The notes under the pieces are model-generated. The model was not told the DNA's origin, searched no databases, and saw only the letters and a list, made by a program, of their open reading frames with translations. Position numbers and translations under genes: made by a program. A stretch of DNA of 62,095 nt, from positions 1 to 62,095 of the forward strand of contig CAKPJL010000005.1 in NCBI GenBank assembly GCA_934162655.1. Reading direction: 5' to 3'. Of the stretch, positions 16,276 through 25,652 are shown piece after piece. Origin of the DNA: an uncultured Clostridia bacterium (GTDB lineage Bacteria; Bacillota; Clostridia; TANB77; CAG-465). Every line of letters starts with the position of its first letter. Position 1 is the first letter of the stretch.

Positions 16276-17859
16276 ATGAAAAAAGTTATTATAATTGGTG
16301 CTGGACCAGCGGGTTTAACCGCCGCATACGAATTATTAAAAGATAATAAAGAAGGATATGATGTAACTATACTAGAAGAAAGCGATTGTATAGGTGGAAT
16401 ATCCAAAACTGTTAACTATAAAGGAAATAGAATGGATATAGGTGGGCATAGATTCTTTTCTAAAGATAAAAGAATTATGAATTTTTGGGAAGAATTAATG
16501 CCTATACAGAAGGAAAAATCACTTGAAACAATAGATTTAAGTATTAACAATACATTAAAAGAAAATTTGGTAAATACTAAACAATCTGATAAAGTCATGC
16601 TAGTAAGAAATAGAGTTTCAAGAATATATTATCTAAAAAAATTTTTTGATTATCCAATAACAATGAAAAGAGAAACTTTTAAAAATATGGGAATTGCTAA
16701 AACAATGAAAGCTGGATTTAGTTATTTAAAAACAATATTTATTAAAAGAAAAGAAGATTCATTAGAAAATTTTTATATCAATAGATTTGGAAAAACACTA
16801 TATCAAATGTTCTTTGAAGAATATACCGAAAAGTTATGGGGAAGACATCCTTCACAAATATCAGCTGATTGGGGGGCTCAAAGAGTAAAAGGGCTATCAA
16901 TAAAAACTGTAGTAAAAGATATGTTTTGTAAAGGATTAAAAATAAAAAAAAGTGACAAAGTAGAAATATCACTAATAGAAGAGTTTTGGTATCCTAAGTT
17001 TGGGCCTGGTCAGCTTTGGGAAACTTTAGCTGACAAAATTGAAAAATTGGGTGGAAAAATATTAAAATGTCATAGAGTAAAAAATATTATTATTGATAAC
17101 GATAAAATAAAATCTGTTATATGTAATATAGATAACAAAGATATAATTTTTCATGGAGACATTTTTATATCTTCTATGCCATTAAAAGATTTAATAAACG
17201 GATTTTTAGGACAAGAAATCCCTTTAAGCATAGTCCAGATAGCAAATGGTTTACCCTATGTTGATTTTCAAACTGTAGGTTTACTAGTAAAGAAATTGAA
17301 ACTTGAAAATAAAACAAATATAAAGACATTAGGTAACATCATTCCAGATTGTTGGATATATGTACAAGAACCAGAAGTAAAAATGTTACGCTTTCAAATA
17401 TTTAACAATTGGTCGCCTTATTTAGTAAAAGATGTTTTAAATACAGTTTGGTTGGGACTAGAATATACATGTCAAGAAAATGATGATTTTTGGAATATGA
17501 GCGAGGAAGAATTTTCAAATTTTGCAATAAATGAGTTAGTCAGTATGCAAATTATTGACAAAGAAGATGTAATAGATTTTCACAGGGAAAAAATAAAAAA
17601 AGCTTATCCTTCATATTTTGATACTTATGCAAGAATTGATCAATTAATAAAATACTTAAATAAGTTTGAAAATTTATATTGCGTAGGTAGAAATGGACAA
17701 CATAGGTATAATAATATGGATCATTCAATGGCAACATCAATAGAAGCCGTAAAAAATATTAAATTAGGTATAAGTTGTAAAGATAACATATGGAATGTAA
17801 ATACAGAAAAAATTTATCATGAGGTGAAAAAAGCAAATGAAAAAATTTATAAAGAATAA
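16276..17859 (+). CDS. NAD(P)/FAD-dependent oxidoreductase (amine oxidase / UDP-galactopyranose mutase-like)
   Basis: The protein has about 527 residues. The N-terminal dinucleotide-binding motif VIIIGAGPAGLTAAYELL is followed by an FAD-contacting region (GGISKTVNYKGNRMDIGGH). The C-terminal FAD motif includes NLYCVGRNGQHRYNNMDHSM. The family groups protoporphyrinogen oxidase-like and UDP-galactopyranose mutase-like flavoenzymes and is frequent in cell-surface polysaccharide loci. The ATG at 16276 follows AAAGGAGAG. The next gene, a membrane glycosyltransferase-like protein, overlaps its 3' end by 23 bases, supporting a joint role in making or modifying a lipid-linked or surface glycan. The exact substrate is unknown. 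Confidence 0.85.
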   Translation: MKKVIIIGAGPAGLTAAYELLKDNKEGYDVTILEESDCIGGISKTVNYKGNRMDIGGHRFFSKDKRIMNFWEELMPIQKEKSLETIDLSINNTLKENLVNTKQSDKVMLVRNRVSRIYYLKKFFDYPITMKRETFKNMGIAKTMKAGFSYLKTIFIKRKEDSLENFYINRFGKTLYQMFFEEYTEKLWGRHPSQISADWGAQRVKGLSIKTVVKDMFCKGLKIKKSDKVEISLIEEFWYPKFGPGQLWETLADKIEKLGGKILKCHRVKNIIIDNDKIKSVICNIDNKDIIFHGDIFISSMPLKDLINGFLGQEIPLSIVQIANGLPYVDFQTVGLLVKKLKLENKTNIKTLGNIIPDCWIYVQEPEVKMLRFQIFNNWSPYLVKDVLNTVWLGLEYTCQENDDFWNMSEEEFSNFAINELVSMQIIDKEDVIDFHREKIKKAYPSYFDTYARIDQLIKYLNKFENLYCVGRNGQHRYNNMDHSMATSIEAVKNIKLGISCKDNIWNVNTEKIYHEVKKANEKIYKE

Positions 17860-19352
17860 AAAAGAGTTAATCATATGGATAATATACTGTTGCTTTACTT
17901 TTGCTCTAATATTCTTTCATGAAAATTGGCGTGACGAGGCTCAAGCTTGGCTTATAGCAAGGGATTGCAGTATACTAGAACTCATCCGGAGCCATGAAAT
18001 ATGAAGGACACTTTCTTTTATGGTATTTAATATTAATGCCATTTGCTAAATTAGGATTTCCATATATAACAACAAACATTATAAGTTGGATAATAGTAAG
18101 TATATCTGTATTGTTAATATTAAAAAGAGCACCTTTTAAATTTTACAAAAGAATACTATTAATATCATCATTTCCGTTTTTATACTTATTTCCTATTATA
18201 TCTCGATGTTATTGCTTGATACCACTTGCAGTCACACTTATGTGCATTTTTTACAAAGATAGAAAACAAAAACCTTTTAGATATCTAATTTCTATTGTAA
18301 TTCTTGTAAATACACATATAGTCATGCTTGGAATGTCTGGTATAGTATTACTAGATTATATATTAGAACTTATTTCAAATTGGAAAGTTTTATTAAAAAA
18401 TGAGAAGAAAGTTGCAATAATTAGTCTTACAATTTGCATTATTTTACTAATAGTTTCTATATTACCACTAATTGGTTGCCTAACAACAAACCAGGATATA
18501 TTATATAATAATAATAATATATTAACCAAAACATTTAATGCAATAGTTTTTATGCCACTAAGTATAATAAAACAATTATATAGTTTATATATAACAAATC
18601 AAATAATAATTAATGTTATTCTACTTTCAACAACTTTTTTGATATTCTGTGGAATAAAAAATTGTCTACTAGATACTTTAAAAATATGGTTGTGTATTTT
18701 ATGGCAATGTGCAATTTATTCATTTATATACAGTCTTTCACCTCAAAGATCAGCAACAGTTATATTTATTTTGTTATATTTTATTTGGACGAATAAATAT
18801 AAAAAACAAAAGCCAGCAACAAGCTTTGATAATAATATAGCAAATATTTGTTGTATTATTTTAATATCTTTAAGCGTTATACAAGGATTATTAACCATTG
18901 TATCTTATGAAATAAAATACAATTATTCTAATGCATATAAAGTAGGAAATTATATAAACAATAATATAGATAATGATAGCATAATATTAAATGGTTCCCG
19001 AGTTGAATATGCAAGTAGCATAATCCCATATGTAAATAAAGACATAAAATTTTATCACATAGAAGGAGATAGATATTTTAGCTATGCAATATGGGACAGT
19101 CAAAATAAAGCTAAATTATGTATAAAACATATTGAAAATTTAGCTAACATTTTTGATAAAGACCAAAAATTATACTATATACATTGTACTGGCAAATCCA
19201 AGGTCATAAAAGATATTTCAACTATTAGTGAAAATAATTTAATTGATGAACTAATAAAAAAAGGAGCTTTTAAACAAATTTTTTATACAGACAATACATC
19301 ATTATGTTCAGAAGATTATATCATGTATGAAGTAATCTTAGAAAACTTATGA
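17837..19352 (+). pseudogene. Polytopic membrane glycosyltransferase-like (GT-C) gene, frameshifted
   Basis: Two overlapping frames together make one protein. The frame 17837-18004 reads MKKFIKNKKELIIWIIYC through HENWRDEAQAWLIARD and stops after SHEI. The frame 17994-19352 continues MKYEGHFLLWYLILMPFAKL with about ten membrane segments. The N-terminal RDEAQAW and the following YEGHxLLWY belong to one GT-C-like family and are normally contiguous, so a one-base change around 17985-18000 has split the gene. The 3' part is open and looks otherwise intact. It overlaps the flavoenzyme gene and is probably cotranscribed. True decay, a sequencing error, or reinitiation at the ATG at 17994 are all possible. 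Confidence 0.75.
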
Positions 19353-19374
19353 TAATGTAGACAATATCTTTATA

Positions 19375-19418
19375 AATCCCCTTTACACATATTAGTAGTG
19401 TAAAAGGGGATGATTTTT
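19375..19418 (+). terminator. Terminator of the flavoenzyme/glycosyltransferase operon
   Basis: Arms ATCCCCTTTACAC and GTGTAAAAGGGGAT are followed by TTTTTT, 23 bases after the stop codon. Confidence 0.85.
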
Positions 19419-19685
19419 TCCTTACAATGTCTTATTTGGTATTTAGGATAGAAATATACTATCATGTCTATGAAGCTCCATAAGCATATCACTAGATTCA
19501 ATTTTGTAGCCTATTCCTCCATATCAGGGATGAAATCATTCTTTCCAAGAAAAATTATTACTTCAAATTTATTTCCTTATATAACTGAGAGTGCAAAAAA
19601 GCTTCATCAATTTATCAAATTTTATTCTTGCTTAACTACCCGCATTTAACGGCATTCTTTGATTTTAATATTGTTTTTAAACAAC
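19419..19685. other. Intergenic region without a convincing gene
   Basis: Together with its flanking terminators this gap spans about 400 bases. A 61-codon open frame at 19464-19649 lacks a ribosome site, resembles no known protein and is probably chance. No promoter, RNA or repeat was recognised. It could be a decayed gene. Confidence 0.4.
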
Positions 19686-19722
19686 AAAAAATCAACCAGA
19701 TTTTATTTTCTGATTGATTTTT
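19686..19722 (-). terminator. Terminator of tRNA-Leu
   Basis: An inverted repeat, AATCAATCAGA paired with TCTGGTTGATT on the minus strand, is followed by a T run downstream of the tRNA 3' end. Confidence 0.75.
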
Positions 19723-19760
19723 GTATCTATCTGTTTTATTAGTTCGAACAGATACATCAT

Positions 19761-19849
19761 TGGTGGGAATGATCGGAATCGAACCGATACGACTTTTAAG
19801 GGTCGCAGGATTTTAAGTCCTGTGCGTCTGCCAGTTCCGCCACACTCCC
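19761..19849 (-). tRNA. tRNA-Leu (anticodon TAA)
   Basis: This 89-base type II tRNA has a long variable arm, acceptor GGGAGTG/CATTCCC, anticodon arm CAGGA-CTTAAAA-TCCTG and an encoded CCA. It reads UUA, the main leucine codon in a genome this AT-rich. Confidence 0.95.
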
Positions 19850-19904
19850 ATAACTGACAACATTAATTATAGCATTTTAATTTAATATTGTCAATATTTT
19901 TTTC

Positions 19905-20258
19905 CTATTTTTTTATTTCTATGTCACTTGCAGATATAGAAGGTGGAAAGGTTTCACTAACTATTCCATCATATTCTATGATGATTAATTGTCCTTCTTC
20001 TATTTTGGACATTATTTCTTCTGAAATGTTTGAAGTTCCAACTAACACTATACCTGTATAATTATTTTTATTCTTAGAGGTAACATTAACATTTATACTA
20101 GAGTTATTTTTAGATATTACTGTTCCTTCAATTTTATAAGAAGACTTTACCATATATTTTCCATCTAGAAAACTTATAAAGTAAGCAAAAAATATTCCTA
20201 CTAATATTCCTAGTGCTATACACACTGAAATTATAATATATTTAGACTTTATTTGCAT
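19905..20258 (-). CDS. Membrane-anchored protein of unknown function (117 aa)
   Basis: One N-terminal membrane segment (IIISVCIALGILVGIFFAYF) is followed by a beta-rich external domain (YKIEGTVISKNNSSINVNV, GQLIIIEYDGIV), perhaps an OB-like fold. GGGAGG precedes the ATG. It stands alone between tRNA-Leu and tsf. No family was recognised. Confidence 0.65.
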   Translation of the reverse strand: MQIKSKYIIISVCIALGILVGIFFAYFISFLDGKYMVKSSYKIEGTVISKNNSSINVNVTSKNKNNYTGIVLVGTSNISEEIMSKIEEGQLIIIEYDGIVSETFPPSISASDIEIKK

Positions 20259-20314
20259 AAAAATATTCCTCCCTATATGTATATAATATCATTAATATTT
20301 AATTTAATCAAGAA

Positions 20315-20344
20315 AAAGTAGAGTATTAAAAAACACTCTACTTT
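20315..20344 (-). terminator. Terminator of rpsB-tsf
   Basis: Arms AAAGTAGAGT and ACTCTACTTT lie 5 bases beyond the tsf stop, with an A/T-rich tail. Confidence 0.75.
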
Positions 20345-20348
20345 ATTA

Positions 20349-20999
20349 TTAGCCATTAACTTGCTTCATAACTTCTTCTGCAAAATTTGTTTCTTCCTTT
20401 TCAATTCCTTCTCCACGTTCAAATCTAGCAAATCTTCTTATAACTATATTTTCACCTATTTTTGCAATAAGCTCTGTTAAAAGTTGACCTACTGTCTTGT
20501 CTGGGTCTTTAACAAAAGGTTGTTCTAAAAGACAAATTTCTGCACAATAACTATCAATAGCACCTGGTAATATTCTTTCTTCTACAACTTTTTCTGGTTT
20601 GCCTTGTGCAATATATTGAGCTTTAAGAGATTCTTTTTCTGCTTCTAACTCAGCTGCTGGTATCTCTTCACGTCTAACATATTTTGGTCCAACCGCTGCA
20701 ATATGCATAGCAACATCTTTTACAAATGCTTTGAAATCGTCATTATTTGCAACAAAGTCTGTTTCAGAATTTACTTCAACTAATGAACCATATTTACCAT
20801 TATGTATGTATGCTTCTACTAATCCTTCTGATGCAACTCTACCAGCTTTTTTGGCTGCTTTTGCAATTCCTCTTTCTTTTAAAAGTTCAACTGCTTTTTT
20901 AATATCACCATCAGTTTCTACTAGAACTTTCTTACAATCCATAATTCCAGCACCTGTCATATCTCTTAACTCTTTAACTTGTTCAGCTGTTACTGCCAT
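20349..20999 (-). CDS. tsf: Translation elongation factor Ts
   Basis: EF-Ts exchanges GDP on EF-Tu. The N-terminal UBA-like domain (VKELRDMTGAGIMDCKKVL) and the Ts core (EVNSETDFVANNDDF) are plain, and the length of 216 residues is that of the short Gram-positive form. It follows rpsB by 19 bases in the conserved rpsB-tsf order. An AAGGGGG ribosome site precedes the ATG. Confidence 0.97.
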   Translation of the reverse strand: MAVTAEQVKELRDMTGAGIMDCKKVLVETDGDIKKAVELLKERGIAKAAKKAGRVASEGLVEAYIHNGKYGSLVEVNSETDFVANNDDFKAFVKDVAMHIAAVGPKYVRREEIPAAELEAEKESLKAQYIAQGKPEKVVEERILPGAIDSYCAEICLLEQPFVKDPDKTVGQLLTELIAKIGENIVIRRFARFERGEGIEKEETNFAEEVMKQVNG

Positions 21000-21018
21000 A
21001 AAAAATACCCCCTTAAAA

Positions 21019-21879
21019 TTATTCTTCTGTTGTTACTTTTTTAGCTTCTATTTCTTCTGATTTTTCTTTTTTTGCATATCCATTTTGTCTTGGTTGTCTA
21101 TTATTTTGTCTTGGTTTTCTTTCTATTTTATCTACGCCTACTTCTTTAACTAATTCGTCCATTGTTAAAGTATCTTGGTCATTAGATTCTGTTAAATTGC
21201 CTTCTTTTGCTTCAATTATAGCATCTGCAATTTTAGAAGCAATTAAAGATACGGATTTTACAGCATCATCATTTCCTGCTATAACATAATCAACATCTTC
21301 TGGATTACAGTTAGAATCGATTAATCCAATAGTAGGTATTTCAAGTTTTCTAGCCTCTTTTGTGCAGATGTATTCTTTTTTAGAATCTGCCAAAAAGATA
21401 AGTGATGGAAGTTTTTCCATAGTTTTAATTCCACCTAAATTTGTGTTAAGTATTTGCATTTCTTTTTTAAGACCAATTACTTCTTTTTTAGGTAAAACAT
21501 CAAATGTTCCATCTTGTTCCATTTTTTCTAATTCAACAAGTCTTGCAATTCTTTTTTTAATAGTTGCAAGGTTAGTTAGTGTACCACCTAACCATCTACT
21601 GTTGATGTAGTACATTCCACATCTTTCAGCTTCTGTTTTGATAGTTTCTTGTATTTGTTTTTTAGTACCAACAAATAAAACTGTACCACCAGCTGCTACA
21701 ACTCTTTTTGTTAAATTGTAAGCATCTTGTACTTGACTTAAAGTCTTTTGCAAGTCTAGTATATAAATACCATTTCTTGCTGTGTAGATGTATGGAGCCA
21801 TTCTTGGATCCCATCTTTTTGTTTGATGTCCAAAGTGAACACCAGCTTCTAGTAATGATTTCATAGGTATAATTGCCAT
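21019..21879 (-). CDS. rpsB: Ribosomal protein S2
   Basis: S2 is a 30S subunit protein. The start MAIIPMKSLLEAGVHFGHQT and the TRNGIYILDLQKT-like segment (TARNGIYILDLQKTLSQ) are diagnostic. At 286 residues it is longer than the usual 230-250 because of a charged Asn/Arg/Lys/Glu-rich C-terminal tail. A strong GAAGGAGGAATTT ribosome site precedes it. Confidence 0.97.
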   Translation of the reverse strand: MAIIPMKSLLEAGVHFGHQTKRWDPRMAPYIYTARNGIYILDLQKTLSQVQDAYNLTKRVVAAGGTVLFVGTKKQIQETIKTEAERCGMYYINSRWLGGTLTNLATIKKRIARLVELEKMEQDGTFDVLPKKEVIGLKKEMQILNTNLGGIKTMEKLPSLIFLADSKKEYICTKEARKLEIPTIGLIDSNCNPEDVDYVIAGNDDAVKSVSLIASKIADAIIEAKEGNLTESNDQDTLTMDELVKEVGVDKIERKPRQNNRQPRQNGYAKKEKSEEIEAKKVTTEE

Positions 21880-21988
21880 TTAAATTCCTCCTTCTTTTAA
21901 TAAAATCCTCCATAGATATCAACATATTTTGAAACCATAATGGCAGAAGTCAAAATACTACTTCTATGTGTGTATATCTTTTGCATAA

Positions 21989-22022
21989 TGCAAAAAACAC
22001 TTGCCAAATGCAAGTGCTTTAA
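21989..22022 (-). terminator. Hairpin in the rpsB leader
   Basis: On the minus strand, GCACTTGC-ATTT-GGCAAGTG is followed by a T run about 110 bases upstream of rpsB. It may be a second terminator for the gene upstream or an attenuator in a long rpsB leader. No known S2 leader motif could be matched by eye. Confidence 0.5.
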
Positions 22023-22030
22023 TTATAACA

Positions 22031-22071
22031 TAAAAGCACCAACAAATCAATAGTTTGTTGGTGCTTTTTTT
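22031..22071. terminator. Terminator of the 101-aa gene
   Basis: Near-perfect arms AAAGCACCAACAAA and TTTGTTGGTGCTTTT have T runs on both strands. The hairpin lies just after the stop of the gene at 22076-22381. Confidence 0.85.
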
Positions 22072-22075
22072 ACAT

Positions 22076-22381
22076 TTAAGCTATTTCAACTTCTTCGTCT
22101 TCGATACCATAGATATTTACCTTCATACCATCCAAATGGACATGTCTGCTAAACTTTGCAAACATTATCTCATCAAAATCTTTTTCAAGACACTCCATTA
22201 CATTTGGTGCGTCAGATGCAATTAAAATCTTTTCGTGCGTGAGTTTGCCCTCAACATATACTCTTAACTCATAGCACTGCTTAAAGAATTTTTCTTCGCC
22301 TGCTATTGCCTGCAAAAAACTCGCAAGCATCATAGCCTCTGTTTTTGCTTCTGAAACTGTCTTCTTAACTAAGTTTGCCAT
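22076..22381 (-). CDS. Small protein of unknown function (101 aa)
   Basis: This is a 101-residue acidic soluble protein beginning MANLVKKTVSEAKTEAMMLA, with a helical N-terminal half, a beta-rich middle (CYELRVYVEGKLTHEKILIA) and an acidic end. It has an AGGAGGA ribosome site, its own terminator and codon use clearly richer in G and C than its neighbours. Two hairpins separate it from rpsB, so it is a stand-alone unit. No family was recognised. Confidence 0.7.
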   Translation of the reverse strand: MANLVKKTVSEAKTEAMMLASFLQAIAGEEKFFKQCYELRVYVEGKLTHEKILIASDAPNVMECLEKDFDEIMFAKFSRHVHLDGMKVNIYGIEDEEVEIA

Positions 22382-22537
22382 TACTTGTATCCTCCTGTTT
22401 TTTATTTACCTTATAATAATTACATAAGATATTTGCCAACAAAATTATTTAAGGCATAGTCAATTACAAGTAATAATATTATACTCTACATTGCTGTCAT
22501 TTGTCAACACTTTGTCGAATTTTGTCTAATTTACATA

Positions 22538-23143
22538 TTAAAATAATACAACGACTATACTTATTATTGCTTTTACAATTTTCCATCCAAATAAAGATAG
22601 TATAAAAAGTGGCAACAAACTTTTAGTAGATCTATAATAAATACTAGCGAGTTCTTCTGCCTCACTATTATCAATCTTACTTAATAAGTATTTTTTTGAT
22701 ATCTTTGTAGAGCTAAACACTGCATCAAATTCTAGTATTGACCTAAATATTATTGACAATACTAATACCCCTAAATATATATACATTAACATACTATTTT
22801 TAATAAAAATATTTGCAATAAAAGTAATCAAAAACAATACCATTTCTAAATTTGAAAAAATAAAGTTTAACCATTGCATTAATTTAGATTGTATTGAATG
22901 CCTACACTCATGTGCAATCAAACAAATTCTTGAAACTCCACTATTATTCTTTTCATTATCTGCTAAATATATTGTATCTTTTAAAAACACATAATAACTA
23001 TTAGCCAAATCCTTATCTTTTTGGACTTTTGTAGTTTTATTTCCAAGCAACTTTAAAATATCATCTGTAACTTTTTCATTATCTGGAAGTTTTTTTACTA
23101 TATCTTTTAATCTCTCATCATTTTCATATTCTAAAAATTTCAT
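22538..23143 (-). CDS. YugP-like zinc metallopeptidase
   Basis: This 201-residue membrane protein has the zinc motif LIAHECRHSIQ (HExxH, about residue 91) and a downstream acidic ligand region LEFDAVFSS, as in YugP/neutral zinc membrane peptidases. Three membrane segments follow the motif. The N-terminal membrane helix of typical YugP proteins is replaced by a short soluble segment. Its start overlaps the stop of the YlbF-like gene, so they are coupled. Confidence 0.8.
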   Translation of the reverse strand: MKFLEYENDERLKDIVKKLPDNEKVTDDILKLLGNKTTKVQKDKDLANSYYVFLKDTIYLADNEKNNSGVSRICLIAHECRHSIQSKLMQWLNFIFSNLEMVLFLITFIANIFIKNSMLMYIYLGVLVLSIIFRSILEFDAVFSSTKISKKYLLSKIDNSEAEELASIYYRSTKSLLPLFILSLFGWKIVKAIISIVVVLF

Positions 23144-23481
23144 TAAAATTCAACTATCTCCTTAACCGTCTCTCCCATTATTTTTTGCATGTCAGCAAGC
23201 ATGATATTAAGTCTCATCTCATTTTCTAATAATTTTCTTATATCTTCTTTTTGAACTAGAATTGAATATAAATTTTCAAGTTCTTTTTGTGTAGCTTCAT
23301 CTGCATTTCCTTTTGTCATATATTCAACTTGTTGTTTAGCTTGTTTTTCTTTAAATTCCTTTAGTTTTGAATAATCATCTTCATTTAGCTTAATTCTATT
23401 TTTTAATTCTATAAATTGTTTATATTCTTCTGTTTCTTTAAAACTCCTTGTTAACTCATGTATTTTATCATAAAAATTCAT
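23143..23481 (-). CDS. YlbF/YmcA family protein
   Basis: This 112-residue all-helical protein (FYDKIHELTRSFKETEEYKQ; IMLADMQKIMGETVKEIVEF) has the length and helix pattern of the YlbF/YmcA (DUF964) family. In Bacillus, YlbF, YmcA and YaaT form a complex that affects RNase Y maturation of transcripts and, through it, biofilm formation and sporulation. It overlaps the YugP-like gene and leads that pair. Confidence 0.8.
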   Translation of the reverse strand: MNFYDKIHELTRSFKETEEYKQFIELKNRIKLNEDDYSKLKEFKEKQAKQQVEYMTKGNADEATQKELENLYSILVQKEDIRKLLENEMRLNIMLADMQKIMGETVKEIVEF

Positions 23482-23553
23482 AATATCACCCTTTCTTGTT
23501 TTATATTATATCACACTTACAAAATATTTCACTACTTTTTTTAATAAATAGAA

Positions 23554-23580
23554 AAAAAGCGAAAATAAAATCGCTTTTTT
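23554..23580 (-). terminator. Terminator of the capA-like gene
   Basis: Arms AAAAAGCGA and TCGCTTTTT end at the stop codon of the capA-like gene and give a T run on the minus strand. Confidence 0.75.
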
Positions 23581-24781
23581 ACTGATTTGTACTTTGTTTT
23601 GTAGACTCAACTATCCTCATATTTGTACTATAATCATTGTTAACTTGAACTTTTACTCTAATAGAATCTTTTACTAACATATCTTTACTTTCATAAACTA
23701 TATTCCCATATATATCTTTTCTTATTTTTTTTGTAAATTCTATATTTGCTATCAAACTTTCCTTATTTTTAGTAGTTTTATATTCACCTATAAAATCACC
23801 TAAAGAATATATAGCATAAACATGTAACTGTTCTTCATCTTTTTTTATTAAATCTTCCACTTCTTCTTGAGGTGCCTTTGTACCTGTACCAAGTACCACA
23901 TTTACTCCAGCGTCAAATAACATCTCTGTTCCTTGCTTTTGAGCACTACTTACAATCTCTTCATTGTCATTTTTCACATTTAAATATGCAATTATAAAAT
24001 CAACATCTTGGGATTTTAAATAATCTATATCTGTTTTTAAGTCGTCTTCATTTAAAACATCCAAAACATATTCATTACTTTTACCCATAAGTACATTAGA
24101 ATTTCTTGTATATGAAAGTATACCAAGTTTTATATTGTTTTTTTCAACTATAATTGGTTTACCATCATCTAAACTGCTATTTAATCCAACTTGATTTAAT
24201 TTAGCCTCTTTTATATTTTTTATAGTATCTAGTGCTCCAGCCTCACCTTTATCAAGGCTATGATATGAAGCCGTTGCAACATCAGATACATTTAACTTCT
24301 TTAGCAACTGAAGTATTTCAAGTGGTGCATTATAACTGTCCGATTTGGTATATCCATATTTACTACCAGCAACCGGTGTAGATAAAGAAGATACAACTAC
24401 ATCATAATCTTTTAATTTTTCTTGTATATCCTCTGTACCAGAAATAAAATCATATCCATTTGATATTTTAGAACCATTTAATATATTTTGTGTTATGTAT
24501 ATATCTCCTAGTCCAGCAAATTTCAAGCTATATTCTTCTTGTGTAATTTTATTTTTATTTATTAAAAATTTATTTGAAACAAAATTGTACAATTTGGCCT
24601 CTTCTTTATCTATTTTTCCAAACGTATAATAAGTTAACTTTATTACCTCAAATATCATAAATATTGAAAGTAGTAAAAATATAATCATAAATAACACATG
24701 ACTTTTTTTTAACTTATTTACTTTGACACTATCATTAATATTTTCAATATTATCTTGACAATTTAAATTACCTTTTCTCAT
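23579..24781 (-). CDS. CapA-family protein (PGA_cap metallophosphatase-like domain)
   Basis: A short cytoplasmic tail and one membrane helix (SHVLFMIIFLLLSIFMIFEV) are followed by an extracytoplasmic domain starting FAGLGDIYITQNIL. It contains DYDVVVSSLSTPV, ATASYHSLDKGEAG and IKLGILSYTRN, the pattern of the CapA/PgsA fold. Classic CapA helps export or assemble poly-gamma-glutamate, but no capBC genes are here, so the polymer and role are open. Some motif positions usually held by Asn or His are changed (the usual NLE is SLS), so activity may be reduced. It is a single-gene unit just downstream of the secretion-like operon. Confidence 0.8.
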   Translation of the reverse strand: MRKGNLNCQDNIENINDSVKVNKLKKSHVLFMIIFLLLSIFMIFEVIKLTYYTFGKIDKEEAKLYNFVSNKFLINKNKITQEEYSLKFAGLGDIYITQNILNGSKISNGYDFISGTEDIQEKLKDYDVVVSSLSTPVAGSKYGYTKSDSYNAPLEILQLLKKLNVSDVATASYHSLDKGEAGALDTIKNIKEAKLNQVGLNSSLDDGKPIIVEKNNIKLGILSYTRNSNVLMGKSNEYVLDVLNEDDLKTDIDYLKSQDVDFIIAYLNVKNDNEEIVSSAQKQGTEMLFDAGVNVVLGTGTKAPQEEVEDLIKKDEEQLHVYAIYSLGDFIGEYKTTKNKESLIANIEFTKKIRKDIYGNIVYESKDMLVKDSIRVKVQVNNDYSTNMRIVESTKQSTNQ

Positions 24782-24860
24782 AAAATCCTCTTATATATTT
24801 TTTTATTTTATAATTAGATTATACAAGAACGCCTTAATTTTTTCAAGTGTTTAAATAAAT

Positions 24861-25649
24861 TTATAAACTTTTGCAAATATCAAATTGCATCGCACTAAGC
24901 TTTGTTTTAGTGTTACTTACCATTTTTGTGATATTTTGAATCAAATTGTTTTCATTTTCACACTCTCTATCATTTTGTACTGCTTTTGATTTTCTTGATA
25001 CTTCTTTGGATATATCATTCATCATATCTATATCAAATTTTTTGTATGCTTCGTGCCATTTTTCGCATATGCTCTTAAAACTTTCTACTTTTTTATTAAA
25101 TTTTTCAAAACCTTGTTTTAATTTATCTATAAAATCTTTACTTGAAATAAAATTTTTTATTGAGCTAGTCAAAGCTTTTCCAATATCAGAGAATATATTA
25201 TTTTTTAAATACTTATTACAAACTATATCAATCCCTGCACTAAGCATTTTGGTAAGTCCACCATTTAGTGCAACATTTTGTAAATTTTTTATATCTTTTA
25301 AAATTGTTACAGGCATTTTCAAAAATTCTAGTCCCTCTTTTATACTACTTAAAACAGCAGTTTTTATTATATGTTTAAAATCATTACTTTTTAGTGCCTC
25401 TTTCACATCAAGAGCAACTTCTTTTACTCCATCTGAAATAGGCAATGCCTTTATTGCATAATTTATACCCTTATCTAATATATCCTCTACTATTTTAGTA
25501 AATTGCTTAACATTTTTTACTTCATCTACATTTAACTCATTTTGTAAATCCACACTATTATCAACTACCACTTCATGACTATCTATTTTTTCAGCTTCCT
25601 GTATTAATCTATTTGCAGTTAATTCTGCTTTACTTAATTCTAATTCCAT
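24861..25649 (-). CDS. Alpha-helical protein of unknown function ending the Tad/VirB4-like operon
   Basis: The 262-residue protein lacks a signal peptide or clear membrane helix. Its N-terminal 40 residues are acidic; a central region has amphipathic and moderately hydrophobic helices (IKALPISDGVKEVALDVKEA; MLSAGIDIVCNKYLKNNIF), followed by a Lys-rich helical stretch. The length, position and lack of motifs would suit a secreted substrate, an adaptor or a scaffold. It starts 3 bases after the TadB/C-like gene behind a GGAGG site, so it is almost certainly part of the operon. No family was recognised. Confidence 0.7.
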   Translation of the reverse strand: MELELSKAELTANRLIQEAEKIDSHEVVVDNSVDLQNELNVDEVKNVKQFTKIVEDILDKGINYAIKALPISDGVKEVALDVKEALKSNDFKHIIKTAVLSSIKEGLEFLKMPVTILKDIKNLQNVALNGGLTKMLSAGIDIVCNKYLKNNIFSDIGKALTSSIKNFISSKDFIDKLKQGFEKFNKKVESFKSICEKWHEAYKKFDIDMMNDISKEVSRKSKAVQNDRECENENNLIQNITKMVSNTKTKLSAMQFDICKSL

Positions 25650-25652
25650 AAC

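Noticed and set aside
19464..19649. 61-codon open frame as a gene or transposase remnant
   Set aside because: It has no ribosome site and no recognisable protein pattern on either strand.
21880..22030. Riboswitch or known S2 leader upstream of rpsB
   Set aside because: A hairpin is present, but no known leader consensus could be matched, so only the hairpin is listed.
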